DNA from: Dactylorhiza incarnata
Lineage: Eukaryota; Streptophyta; Magnoliopsida; Asparagales; Orchidaceae
Direction: 5' to 3'
Assembly (NCBI GenBank): GCA_033032865.1
Contig: JAWHQI010000258.1
Coordinates: 2,480,001-2,544,000 of the forward strand
Length of the DNA stretch: 64,000 nucleotides
Both the position numbers and the translations under genes were made by a program. A model generated the notes under the pieces. That model had not been told where the DNA came from, searched no databases, and was given only the letters and a program-made list of their open reading frames with translations. Of the stretch, positions 20,616 through 31,225 are shown in pieces; the stretch's first letter is position 1, and the number at the start of each line of letters is the position of its first letter.

Positions 20616-21235
20616 ACCAAATCAAGTTCAAGCTTTTTCCCGTGTCCTTACTCGAACATTTTGATCACAATTTTATATCCCCTGCTAATAGGAAGAGATT
20701 AGAAGTTCATATTTTACCATATGCTCATCTGCTTCATCATGCTGAGAATATGATCCTGCTTATGCATAATATGGGTTCATGGCAGCATTTGCTAGGGTTC
20801 TTGTTGGCTGTTTTTTATTTATATCTTCGATATTTACATTGATATTTTGCTTGATTCAGGTATATCGAGTATTTTGCTAAACCTTATATCTTGAGTGTTT
20901 GCGAGGATGTTGGTATTTTTTGCGTGTATGTGTGTGTGGATGTAGGTGAGTATGTGTGCTTGTATGTGTTTGTTTGTATGAATTCTAACATGCAGCTGAA
21001 CAGCGGAATTACTAATTCCAATTCCTGTGATAAAATTCCTGCATTCGGCTGAGCAGCAGAATTGAAATTGACTTCAATTTCAATTCCTACGGGAATTGGA
21101 ATTGGGCCAATTTCAATTCTTGCATCTCAATTCCTGCTAAACGAACGAACCCTAAGAGTTTCCTCGTATATGAATTTAAGTTTTGATTCCATCTTTTGTC
21201 TTTCTGCTGTATCAAGATAAGTTTTGATTCCAAAT

Positions 21236-22310
21236 ATATTTTGTAATCCATCTTTTGTATATGCAATTAGATTCAGAACTTGCTTCATATAATTGTGCTA
21301 GTTACTTGCAATTAGATCATTATATTCCCTATGCGATTGATGAGGATTAATAACATTAAAACATACTAAAGCTGCAATCATCCAAATCCATGCAAGAACA
21401 AATGTATATGAGTATAGTTCAGGTCCATCCTGTTTAGTTGTTCATTTCATTGTTTCATGTCCCACTCTTCCAGAAACAAGATAAATCTCCACAAGGCTCT
21501 CGCTAGTATACTCTCAAACTTGGTCAGAGCAAGAGAAAGGATACTCCTCCACAAGCTGCCTTACTTCCAATCATTGGAGCCGCAACAACTGTAGTAACCA
21601 AGAAGAAGAGTGCCACAAGGTAATTGTCGAGTTCTTACTTTTATTGGTCTCAAGGTCCGTCTTACTTTATTTTGTTCACATTAGGTGAAAGAAATAAAAA
21701 AGCTAATCATACAAAATGGCGGCAAGTATTATCATGACCATTACTGCAAATGGGGTCATATATATATGGTGAACTGCCAAAGGATTTACCAATCCAATTC
21801 AGTTCAAGCATGTCTGGAAGAGCTATTTATCTTGTTGAAATTATGTCATTTTTATCAATATGAGAGTTTGTGATGCAGTTGCAAAAGTAAAGCAGGAGGC
21901 TCTAAAAATCTGAATAGATATTGTAGCACTAGGAAGTGCAGAAATGTAGGATCTGAAATGTAACAGAAGACCTTGAGTTAGTTGTGATTTAGGCTGATCA
22001 AAATCAGTAAAAGAAACAATTACAAGATATATTGCACGAAACTACAAAACCTCTAGTTACTTTTGTTAAATATGGTATTATTATTTTATCTCTTATTTGT
22101 TAAGGCTTTCTTTTTGCCTTGAGATGTAGCATCCCATTTTTTTGGAAGTATATATGCCTTCTTTTTGGAAGAATATCACTATTATACTCTTTTTTGGGGG
22201 ACATTAAACATCCTACCATTTCTTTTATTTCTTGTATGTTCAAGCTTAACCGTTGGTAACTTTTACAGCATATCTCATGTATAAGAGCACAACTAAAGTT
22301 GGAGGCAGGA
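21236..22310. other. Left part of a decayed Harbinger region
   Basis: AT-rich sequence between the Copia LTR and the Myb-like coding trace. A short near-duplication (TTTTGATTCC...CCATCTTTTGT) occurs at about 21181 and 21225. Possible 5' exons of the Myb-like gene are not readable. Confidence 0.4.
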
Positions 22311-22312
22311 CG

Positions 22313-23114
22313 GAGCAGTCTTACATGCATTGGACTGCTGAAATGAATAAAGCTACACATTGTTGGAGCAACACAGTTTAGGGCACAAAACACCAAACGG
22401 TTGGAAGAGTATTGCCTTCACAGCTGTTATAACAACATTAAAAGATATTTGCAGTACTGAGACTAGCAAGGAGAAGTTGATGTCTCGCCTTAAGACTTGG
22501 AACAAGTACTATGTAGATGTCAGTGCTATGCTGGACATAGTGAAAGTGGACATCGAAGAAGTATGGGCAAACTACGTGAAGGTATATTTTTTGCTATTTA
22601 CTTACCTTATTTGAGCATTAAGATTAAAATAATAAATTGTTTGTAATATTGCAGGCCCATCCATGTGTAAAGCATTATAGAGATAAAGTGACTGCCAACT
22701 GATCTGATTTGGCAGTGCTATGAGGAACTGATAAAGTTATTAGTCATACGACGATCACAACAGAGACGATAAATGAGATAGATGCAGAGTCGATTGCAGA
22801 AAAAATGAATAATAAACGAGCGGACTAGAGTGGAAGGCGAAGGAAACAGTAGGAGGAAGAAACGAGCAGTAGGAGTTGATGCAGTGGCGGCGACCATAAA
22901 TAAATTGGCCGATTCCGTGCAAGATACGATGGGCACCAAGCCTACTAGCTCGTCCTTACGTTCATCGAACAATGTTGATAGCATTTATGCCGCACTTGCT
23001 CAGATGACTGATTTGGACGAGCGTGAGTTACTCATGGTCATGGATATGCTTAGTTACGATAATATCAAGCATGACATATTCATGACGCTACCAAATAACT
23101 TGAAGGGAGCATGA
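22313..23114 (+). pseudogene. Myb/SANT-like protein of a Harbinger element (ORF1 type), decayed
   Basis: Reads SYMHWTAEMNKAT, then after a +1 shift near 22355 LLEQHSLGHKTPNGWKSIAF and SRLKTWNKYYVDVSAML..VKVDIEEVWANYVK. A GT (22582) to AG (22654) intron leads to AHPCVKHYRDKVTAN with two stops, and a later frame (22830-23114) gives VDAVAATINKLADSVQDTM and a C-terminal helical part. This is the layout of the plant Myb_DNA-bind_3 proteins, many of which are the DNA-binding partner of the Harbinger transposase or derive from it. No transposase partner is visible. The 23480 end TGAGCAGACCC with a TAA after it looks like a Harbinger right end. Confidence 0.75.
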
Positions 23115-23329
23115 CTGTGAATGCAGTTTGATCGCTAGTTTTATTTTGTAATGTCTGTTATGTGAGGACTATTTTGATATTTCTGTATTTTTTATCGAGA
23201 ATCTTTATGGATTTAAACATGTTTATGTTAATGAACCACAAATTTTATTAGTATTTTGTTCATTATTAATTGTTCAATGTTAAGAATTACAAAAAGTCAA
23301 AATTTCAATTCCTATGAATGAATGTCATC

Positions 23330-23480
23330 CTGCAGTCGAACAACATTTCTGAACAATTACAATTTTGTTGAATGAATTATATCCTGCAGCTGAACAACAA
23401 AATAAGAATTCTGCAAAAAGCCAATTCCTGCATATGTTGGTTTTTGTCGAAAAGTCAATTCTGTTGCGCTGAGCAGACCC
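23330..23480. mobile_element. Right end of a second Harbinger-like element (B)
   Basis: Ends GCGCTGAGCAGACCC followed by TAA (23481-23483). The subterminal words CTGCAGCTGAACAACA and CTGCAGTCGAACAACA also occur, in variant form, near the right end of element A (about 20990-21055), so the two are related. The left end of B was not found; it may have been lost, or B may be the older host of what lies to the left. Confidence 0.55.
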
Positions 23481-23483
23481 TAA

Positions 23484-23729
23484 AAGATTTTGACTGCCTC
23501 CAAATTTCAGAATGTTTTAAAAATCACCTTATCATTTATTTATAACCTAAAACTTACATCAAGTCAAATGACTCACATGCAGGAATCAATTTTTATCTAG
23601 GTAAACTACACTTTCTTAAGACATGCGAGCTCATGGAGAGATTATCCTTAGCTAGTATTTGCATGAGGTAAATAATAAAATTACAAGTCATCCATATTAA
23701 ATGGCGAAATTTCATGTTATCACACACCC
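23484..23729. other. Spacer, nothing recognised
   Basis: AT-rich sequence between Harbinger B and the truncated Athila-like LTR. Confidence 0.4.
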
Positions 23730-24114
23730 TACATGAAATCTCTCTTTCCCTTTTGTATCTTTGATTTTCCTCTCAGTCTCTCACTCAAGACTCCGGTGAT
23801 TAGGGCTTTCTCATTTTTTGGGGTATATGTTGTTAATGATCATTTGTAAAACTCAAGTTCGTTGTATTCACATTCTTATGCTAGTGGATGTGATGTTACT
23901 TGGCTTTACTCATATTTTGGGTGGTCGTGATTGAACTTATTTTGTCTAGTGTTAAATGGTTCAAGCTTGTAGTTGTAGATCTAAATTCAAAGTCTTCTAT
24001 TTCGCCTAAATAGTTAGACATGCCGGAGTCGTCGGCTACTACCGACCGTATTCCCTACGGAAACGATAAACTCATCATTATATTACTTGCGACGGGTGCG
24101 CTTGCCGAACGCCA
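23730..24114 (+). repeat. Truncated 5' LTR of the Athila-like element
   Basis: Similar to 29636-30003 throughout (shared blocks such as TTAGGGCTTTCTCATTT and AGTGTTAAATGGTTCA). It ends GCCGAACGCCA just before the primer region. The promoter half of the LTR is missing. Confidence 0.85.
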
Positions 24115-24116
24115 AG

Positions 24117-24136
24117 TTTTTGGCGTCGTTGCCGGA
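24117..24136 (+). other. Primer-binding region of the Athila-like element
   Basis: TTTTTGGCGTCGTTGCCGG is one base away from the TTTTTGGCGCCGTTGCCGG sequence found after Athila 5' LTRs. Confidence 0.8.
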
Positions 24137-24292
24137 GAATACAGCTATTTCATGGAGGTACTTCGATTAGGGCGTAGAGACTAGATTGGGCATTTTTTTT
24201 ATTTGTCTTATGCAATTTCTTTGATTACTTGTGTTTACTCACTATTTGGCGAGTTGTTCATGGTTGTTTATGTGTAGCTATTATGATAGTGT

Positions 24293-25560
24293 ATGCAAAG
24301 GAAACAACAAGAGGTACCCTTACCATTTGACCCAGAAATCGAGCGGACTTTGAGACTAATCCGAAGAGGGCTACAGGTGATGGAAGGGCACAATGATGAA
24401 ATCAACCCCCAACAGAACCAGGAAGTCGAGCCACATGCAATAAGAGAGTACAGTTCTCGGGTACACCGATCGTAAAGCCGACAATACCTAATCATACATT
24501 TGAAATTAAGTCGACCATCATTCAAATGATCTAGAACACGGTACAATTCTCGTGTCTCCCTATGAAGGACACCAACCTGCACATTTAGATATAACAAAAT
24601 CTCTAGTGATGTTATTAGGTTGCGGATGTTGCTGTTCTCCTTGCACGATCGGGCAAAGGCGTGGCTTCAATCGCTCTCGGTAGGCTCAATCAATTCCTGG
24701 GAAGTGTTGCAGAAGAAATTCCTAGGGAAATACTTCCCACCGGAGAAAACAATTCAGTTGCGCAATGAGATCACTACCTACCACCAACATGAGCAGGGCA
24801 TCACTGGCGGATGCGTGGGAGAGGCTTAATGAATTGTTAAAGTAATGTCCACACCATGGCATTGACCATTGGCTACAGATTCAAACATTTTACAATAGCA
24901 TGGAACCCACCATTCGAGCCACGATTGATGTTGCAGCTAGAGGGTCTCTTATGCCGAAAACTCCTGAAGAATCCTTGGAGTTAATTGATGAGATTGCCTC
25001 AAACAATCAACAATGGAGAACCATAAGAAATACAACGCGAAAGGTGGTTGGAGTTCTTGAGGTGGAAAACTTCACCCCTCTAGTGCACAACACAGTTTGA
25101 TGAAGCTAGATGGCTTGAATCTTCATGGTGCCAGGCTGCCAGCTCATCTGCACCTTCTTCCATCATGGCAATCTCCTGTGATCACTATGGAACTCCAGGG
25201 CATCATGCCTTTGAATGCACTATGGGAAATCATTCCTCCTCTTATGCTTTTGCCGCTAACGAGTCTATGCAGTATGCAGGAAACTAAACACAGAACAATC
25301 CATAGACCAATACTAATAACCCCGGCTAGAGGAATCACCCTAATTTCTCTTGGCGGCAAGGACCCCATCAAGGAGGGCAATGAGGTGGAAATCCTCAAAA
25401 TTTTCAGGGACCACCATAGCAGGAGAGGAGTAACCTTGAGATGATGATGGAAAACTTCATGGCTAGAACAGACTCCACCCTCTAGAACCAAGAAGCCTCG
25501 ATCAAGAAATTGGAAAGTTAGATAGGCCAGCTTGCGAACTTGCACAAAGGCAAGTTCCCA
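24293..25560 (+). pseudogene. Gag of the Athila-like element, decayed
   Basis: Fragments in several frames keep the order of Athila gag: NHTFEIKSTIIQMI and TVQFSCLPM near 24490, then SLHDRAKAWLQSLSVGSINS and KYFPPEKTIQLRNEITTY (24640-24780), AWERLNELLK and PHHGIDHWLQIQTFYNSM (24810-24905), and TIRATIDVAARGSLM...ELIDEIASNNQQW. A zinc knuckle reads CDHYGTPGHHAFEC near 25164, with Tyr in place of the second Cys. LESQIGQLANLHKGKFPSNT follows near 25510. At least six stops or shifts are present. Confidence 0.85.
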
Positions 25561-25729
25561 AGTAACACAGAACCCAATGCGAAGGAGCAGGCTCGAGTCA
25601 CTGTGGAGACAACACCCACATATCCTGGGAGTATAGCACTGTAGTGCTTAATTAATAACTCTCCTACTCAAGCTTTCTGTGCACTGCACTTCACTGAATT
25701 TAATTTTTATAAATGATGCTGAAAAAATT

Positions 25730-25915
25730 CCAAATTGGAGAGCCAATCTTTGGGTGTTCCAATTCTGTTAGCCAATGGTAATACGGTTACCACCGAGAGA
25801 GGAGTGAGCAATGTTGATATCCAATTAGGAGAGGACATCTACACAACGGACTTTCAAGTGATGGGCCCCGAGGAAAATAGTTCACTACCCATTCTAGGAG
25901 CCCTTTCTTGAGTTC
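25730..25915 (+). pseudogene. Protease-like remnant of the Athila-like element
   Basis: Reads LANGNTVTTERGVSNVDIQ, then LGEDIYTTDFQV and SLPILGAL. This is the second half of an Athila-type aspartic protease (typically ...DFIVM...PILLGRPFL). The D-[ST]-G part is not seen. A stop follows at once and pol is absent. Confidence 0.6.
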
Positions 25916-26130
25916 GATCGGCGCCACTCTCCACCCGTCCAGTGGCCGTATCACCATTCCTGAAATTAATAAATCCAATTATTCTGATGAGTGTAATTGA
26001 ATTATTATTACTCCCTCGCACTATGCAGCTGCATAGTATTTCTAATTGTGTGTTGAGTGCGCGAGACTTTTGGTGGAGTTAGTAAAAAAAGTGAAGAAAG
26101 AGCCGAGGAAGTTCTCCGACGGTAGAACGA

Positions 26131-26484
26131 ATGAAGAAAGCTAAACAAAAACGGTTGTGGGCAGCCCATGCTGTCGAGTTGTCGATGAAGGAGGAAGCTC
26201 ATGGAGGAAGAGCTAACTTTCCTTCCAAGCCATCCACTATTCCAGCCCCCGGCCCTTCATCCTTTCCATCTGAACCTTCCAAGCCATCCACTATTCCGGC
26301 CCCCGGCCCTTCATCCTTTCCATCTGAACCTTCCAAGCCATCCACTATTCCGGCCCCGGCCCTTCATCCTTTCCATCTGAACTTTACTACAAGTCATCAT
26401 ATACAACAACAACAACAACAACAGAACCCATATAGTCCCCAATCATTGGGGGTATGGGCGGGGGAAGATTGGAAACAGACCTAA
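26131..26484 (+). CDS. Hypothetical ORF with an 18-residue repeat
   Basis: A 117-codon frame starting MKKAKQKRLWAAHAVE and carrying the repeat PSKPSTIPAPGPSSFPSE, then a poly-Gln run. It lies inside the Athila-like element past the protease. The frame and DNA repeat are obvious, but I recognise no family, and the third repeat lacks one C, which changes the frame. It may be part of an Athila 3' ORF or a chance frame in repeat DNA. Confidence 0.3.
   Translation: MKKAKQKRLWAAHAVELSMKEEAHGGRANFPSKPSTIPAPGPSSFPSEPSKPSTIPAPGPSSFPSEPSKPSTIPAPALHPFHLNFTTSHHIQQQQQQQNPYSPQSLGVWAGEDWKQT
26221..26381. repeat. 54-bp tandem repeat, 3 units
   Basis: Units at 26221-26274, 26275-26328 and 26329-26381, nearly identical; the third is one C shorter. 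A CAA run follows at 26403-26421. Confidence 0.92.
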
Positions 26485-28640
26485 CCTTTGGCCCTATGCC
26501 CAAAGTGGCTTCTCTCAGAGGAGAAAGACCGAACCTTTGACAATAGATGCACAAAGTGGCTGCTCACAGATTACCACTGAAATAGTGGCCCCCTATACCG
26601 TCACGTTTGTTGCGGAATCATGCCCTCAAATCAAAGCCAAAGACATCAGAGAGGGCAGACTCAAGAATCCATTTTGATTTATGTGCACATAACCATGCTT
26701 CCTTCATTCAGCATCCAGAGCATTGGTCTTGCACAATTACTACAAGTTATCATATAGCTGATTAAATTAATAAGTTTGTATAAATAGTAACTTTAGGACT
26801 GTGAATTTGTATGTTTTATTTCTCTGCGTGGTGAACTAGTCTCGTTTAGACTTGTATGTGTTAATACAGATATTTGGTTCAGCACAAGGACGTTAAACAT
26901 AGCGCTTCTTGGGAGGCAACCCAAACCTCTTTTACGCTAATTCTTTTTTGTCTTTGTTGTTCTCGTTTTTTGTATTTTCATTTCAGGTGATGATCATGTG
27001 TGCATCATTTTGGATACCCCGGTCTGTGTGCATTTGGGTCGTGGCTTTGGAGGAAGCATCGAATTTGGGTACACCCTCGCTCCCTTCTTTCCCCCCTCTC
27101 TACTCCTAAATTTTATTTGCATTGGGGACAATGCTGATTTTAAGCATGGAGGCGTGGTTGTGTAAATATTTTGTGAATCATGGCCATGCATTGCTTTAAG
27201 TTTATATATTTTGAAAATGCAAACAAAAAAAATATATTGTTGCATCATCAAGTGCACCCATTTTTTTTAAATTGCTTTGTTTTCAAGTTATGCTTACCCA
27301 CATCTTGTGATACTTTATATAAGCCTTAGAAGTTATTATCGTATATGGTAGTAGATCCTTTTTCATGTTATTGTTTATATGAAAAATTACAATAGGTCTT
27401 GAGTAATTATAATGGTTTGAATTACGTCTTCTATTGAGCACATATTGGAATTTTATAGCCTACTCGTTGTGTAATAGGGATTGTTGTAGTTATGTGTAGT
27501 AGTGTGTAGATTATTCGAAGAGAGTGATTCTTACTTGAGTATGGAAGAGTTGTTTAACTTAATATCTAAAACTCACTCCCATGCGTCCCCTGAGGCATTT
27601 GCATAGATGTTTTACATTTAGAATATGATCTAGGCCTCTCTTTGGATCGTTTGAGCCATTGTATCCTTCCACGACTAAACACCATTGCTTAGACACGTTG
27701 AGCCTACACTGGTTCCTTTTGTTAGCACCACCACTCTGTTTTCACCGAGCCCAAATTGCCAACTAATCTTCACAATTAAGTCTTGAGTTCATATGTATCG
27801 TCTTTATGCTCGTGATGTTGTTTTTTCTTTATGGAGAAGAAAAAAAATGATAGGGGATGAAATGATAAAATTCAGCATCCCCAATTTGGCGAAGAAACAA
27901 ATTGAGTTTATTGTATGAGGGGAGAGGATAAAATTCATCACCCCCCTCTTTTTAAAAAAAAATTGAAAGCTAAAAAAAATTATGATGTCCATTTGATTTG
28001 TGTTGTAGCTAATACTTTGAAGCAGACCCATATGTTAGATTGCAAGTTTTTGTGTGTGTCTTTGAGTGGGGGGTCTTACGCCATTACATATGTTGGTGAA
28101 ACTTTGCTATGGACTCAATAAATTTTGCTTAAGTGTGAGATTAGCCACCCTGTTTATCATCGATCACCTCACCTTAAGCCCAAGTATGACGTTTTGTCTG
28201 AACTAAGTCCTAGTAATTCTAAGCTTAGAATTTATTGGTGTTGCAGAGAGGGTGTAGAAGGGAAAGCCTATGACTATTATCGATGATGGATTTCATTGCA
28301 TGCTTCCCGGAAATATTTCATTTAAGAATCTAATCTGTCAATAATTTTACTTTCTCAATGCATATTTCTATGACATGATCTATTCTTGCAGCGTTTAGAC
28401 TCATGGAATTCCACACCCTTGCTTATGTGAAGAATTGTTCATTCATTCTAATTGTGATGTGCGCGCCCTATGTGATTCATTCATTACTACAATTGCAAGA
28501 AGAATTTTTATATCACTTGTTGATGATCTTGTTTTTGGTTTGAATTCGTGTATCCCAAGTGGCGAGTGTTGTTTGCTTGGGACAAACAAACGATTAGGTT
28601 TGGAGGTATTTGATACAAGCATTTTATATAGTGATTTTAT
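26485..28640. other. Non-coding part of the Athila-like element
   Basis: Contains Athila-type landmarks (CGCTTCTTGGGAGGCAACCC near 26903 and TTGGGGACAATGCTGATTTT near 27122), a near-repeat of GCCCAAAGTGGCT (26495 and 26550), and AT-rich sequence with no supported ORF. The polypurine tract and the start of the right LTR were not resolved; candidates lie between about 28060 and 28720. Confidence 0.5.
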
Positions 28641-28805
28641 GCTACTTTTTATCATAATTTCACGATTGTGGCCCGAATCATATTGAATTCTATTATTTCT
28701 TTTACATTTTCCCATATTGTTGATGCATAGACACTCTAATGGCTGATAACATATGTGGCTGTGTGAAATTGTGTGGAGAAACTCTTAAAATTTTCTGCAA
28801 TGAGC

Positions 28806-29304
28806 GCACGGTCGTGCCTCCCTTTGCGCACGACTGTGCGTGAGAAAATCAACATTTTGCCCCAAATGTTTGAGTTCGAAATCTGTTTGTGCGCTTTCCC
28901 AGGCACGACCGTGCATGGGCGCACAAGCATCTGCTTTGTAAATCAGCAATTTAAGCACGACTGTGCACGTTCTTGACACACGGTCGTGGCAGAGCAAAAA
29001 TTAATTCAACCCAAATTCCAGACTTATGTCTTTTGCCAGTGCGCTTCTTCCGCGCATGATCGTGCGCGGGCGCACGGGCAATGTGCTTCTTTTCCATGAT
29101 TGTTGGTTGGTCTGTTGTGCTAATCCGTCAGGCACGACTGTGCCACTTCGTGCACACGATCGTGTCACCGTGCCACTTCGTGCGCACGATCGTGTCTTAT
29201 CCTCTGACAGCCGCAGTAGTCCTTTTTTACGATGCATCTTCTCTCGCTAAAATCTTAATGTTCGTGCAAGGCCGTGCACGCGATCGTGCACCCTGATCGT
29301 GCGC
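28806..29304. repeat. Cluster of short palindromes (ACGAyCGT core) in the Athila-like LTR
   Basis: More than ten words related to GCACGATCGTGC or GCACGACTGTGC occur within 500 bp, for example at 28806, 28827, 28900, 28958, 29052, 29131, 29154, 29182 and 29274-29304. The cluster stops about 17 bp before the TATA box. Confidence 0.85.
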
Positions 29305-29320
29305 AATCATTTTACCGTCT

Positions 29321-29328
29321 TATAAATA
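29321..29328 (+). promoter_or_regulatory. TATA box of the Athila-like LTR
   Basis: TATAAATA just after the palindrome cluster, in the position expected for an LTR promoter. Confidence 0.65.
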
Positions 29329-30003
29329 TGGAAGTTTAGGGCGAATACCTCATTCAGTCCAGACCGATACATTTCAGCTGCGATTTTCTACAGGTTCCTT
29401 CTTCACTCCTCTTACTCCAACCATCCCATGCACCCTGGAGCTTCAAGATAGAGATTCCTTTGATCTATGGAGAAACTAGAGAGCTCTAAGCTAAGGACAC
29501 GGAGGCAGAAGCACTTCGAGAGAAGATTGGTCATTAGGAGCTTGGTGACAATTGCTCACGTATCCCGAACGCACCCAAGGATTGGAGGAAGGCGGGACTG
29601 AGAACTTGCGATCCATTCCTACACACCAGAGGAGAAGTCTCTTTTTCCCCTTTGTATCTGATTTTCCTCTCGCCCAAGACTCTGATGATTAGGGCTTTCT
29701 CATTTCTTTAGGTATATGTTGTTATTGATCATTTGTAAAGCTCTAATTTCATTGTATTCACGCTCTTATGCTAGTAGATGTGATGTTATTTGGCTTTACT
29801 CATAGTGGGAGGGTGTGATCGAACTTATTTTATTTAGTGTTAAATGGTTCATGCTTGTAGTTGTAGATCTAATTTCAAAGTCTTCGATTTCGCCAAAATA
29901 GTTGGACACGCCAGAGTTGTAGACTACTACCGATCTGTATTCCCTGCGGAGACGATAAACTCATCACTATATTACTTTCGACCAGAGCGCTTGCCGGACG
30001 CCA

Positions 30004-30277
30004 TGGCTTTCCAAAAATCATGATATTAATTGGCATGCTAGAAATTTTAAAGACGATCACAACTCGAATTACTTCTGATGTTTCTAGAGGCATGTTGGGC
30101 ACTACAGAGGAGTCTCGTACCCAAGGGTACTTTAGAGCTGGCGAGACCATGCATTCAAGAATGATACGTGATAGCGTAAGTTCGTCTTGATCCAGATTTT
30201 CAAACTACTATCAGCGGTTTTTGTAGCCAAGGAAAGAAATACTTATATGTTAAGGTTGGAAAAGATTCACAATTTTT
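30004..30277. other. Unrecognised sequence after the Athila-like element
   Basis: An open stretch on plus reads LEILKTITTRITSDVSRGML and EESRTQGYFRAGETMHSRMI. The composition is protein-like but I cannot assign a family. It could be a captured exon or an old element piece. Confidence 0.3.
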
Positions 30278-30675
30278 TTTTGAACAAATTTATCCCATCT
30301 AAGAACATTCTAATCATCATGACTCTTTATTTTAGGACTTAAGGAAATCTGAAATTGCACTTAGAAAACTAGGGCAAGAGAGTTCCTCACTATAATGAAA
30401 TCTATTAAACCAAAATACATCATTTGAAAGAACATCATAGCCATCCATTTCACTCTTTAACAAATCCGAAAATATGCTTAACTAATTTATCCAATCTAAG
30501 AACATTCTAATCATCATGCCTCTTTATTTTAGGACTTCGAAATCTGAAATTGCACTTGGAAAACTTGGGCAAGAGAATTTCTCGCTATAATGAAAACTAT
30601 TAAACCAAAACACCATTTGAAAGAACATTATAGGCATTCCATTTCACTCTTTAACAAATCTGAAAAAATATCTAA
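30278..30675. repeat. About 198-bp tandem duplication, 2 units
   Basis: The block CTAAGAACATTCTAATCATC starts at about 30299 and again at about 30497. The two copies stay alignable up to CTCTTTAACAAATC (30453 and 30648), with small indels. Confidence 0.88.
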
Positions 30676-30756
30676 AACATTTAGAAGATTAAAGTTAGAG
30701 GAAAACTCACATTGTTGTCGATTGGGGCATCTGAGAGTACCTCTTGGGATCCATAT

Positions 30757-31225
30757 AAGAGCTCTTGGAGGCAAGGGGAACACAAGGAAACCTAGGTTTG
30801 GAGCTAGGGTTTCGGAATCTCTCACGGTTTGTGTAAAGAAACACATGGAGGAGATGAATGGAAGCTTAAATAAGGAGGGGATTACTTGAGAAGGCTGTCT
30901 ACCATCAATGGGAGGGACTCCACGCGGCAAAGGGGCGTTGATCATCATGAGGAGGAAGCTCCACGAGGCTACGTGCGAAGGAATGTACGAAGGAAACATT
31001 CCACGCAAGGGTAGGGGAAAGGAGTTGATGTGGTTGTCCTTTCACGAGCGAACCGAAAGAGGGAGTGGCTCAGTTAGGTCCTTTCACGTGAGGTGGTTGC
31101 TCCTTAAAGGGGTTGGGAGGGTTGTTAAGTCTTATTTCATCCTATCCATTGATTTAAAAGAGCTTAGATGGCTTAGAACATTCCACTTAAAGAGTGGAGC
31201 CACCCTTAAGAACTATATAAGAAAT
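30757..31225. repeat. Dispersed repeat, copy B
   Basis: Matches 10196-10562 and keeps segments missing there (around 30890-30910 and 31050-31130). It ends near CTATATAAGAAATAAATGG. Confidence 0.75.

Larger units (their letters stand above)
19661..21152. mobile_element. PIF/Harbinger-like element A, 1492 bp, TSD TAA
   Basis: Ends GGGTCCGTTCGTTAG and (inverted) GGGTTCGTTCGTTTAGC, flanked by TAA at 19658-19660 and 21153-21155. These ends and the 3-bp TWA target fit PIF/Harbinger. Both subterminal regions are rich in the word AATTGGAATT and its variants. No DDE transposase was seen, so it is non-autonomous. It holds a 22-base C-run (20097-20122), a TG-rich tract (about 20910-20980) and a SWI3-like coding fragment on the minus strand. 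Confidence 0.85.
10567..21235 (+). mobile_element. Copia element I, split by four insertions
   Basis: Plus-strand Ty1/Copia element in the order gag, protease, integrase, RT, RNase H. It starts at a degenerate iMet primer site (10567) and ends at a polypurine tract and 3' LTR. Insertions at 11771-13000, 14686-17276, 18284-19337 and 19661-21152 account for more than half of the span. Removing the last three with one target copy each restores reading frame or LTR exactly. The right edge (about 21235, near CTGTATCA) is an estimate. The 5' LTR was not identified. Confidence 0.85.
19554..21235 (+). repeat. 3' LTR of Copia element I, split by a Harbinger insertion
   Basis: Begins TTGGTATGTG after the PPT, is interrupted at 19661-21152, and resumes at TAAGAGTTTCC to end near CTGTATCA at about 21235. 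Without the insert it would be only about 190 bp. It contains CCCATATATAATGG (TATA-like) at about 19608. No 5' partner was found. Confidence 0.5.
23730..30003 (+). mobile_element. Athila-like Ty3/Gypsy element, decayed
   Basis: A left LTR end (23730-24114) is followed by TTTTTGGCGTCGTTGCCGG, the Athila-type primer region, then a decayed Athila gag, a protease-like segment, a long non-coding part with the Athila words CGCTTCTTGGGAGGCAACCC (26903) and GGGGACAATG (27123), and a right LTR ending at 30003. The RT, RNase H and integrase are missing, so about 5 kb of pol was lost or never present. The right LTR matches the left one only in its last 370-385 bp, because the left copy is truncated. Confidence 0.85.
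28718..30003 (+). repeat. 3' LTR of the Athila-like element (left edge uncertain)
   Basis: The right edge GCCGGACGCCA at 30003 is set by alignment to the left LTR. A TGTTGATGC at 28718 is a possible start. It carries a dense set of short GCACGAyCGTGC-like palindromes (28806-29304) directly upstream of a TATA box, then a transcribed part that matches the truncated left LTR. Confidence 0.6.
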
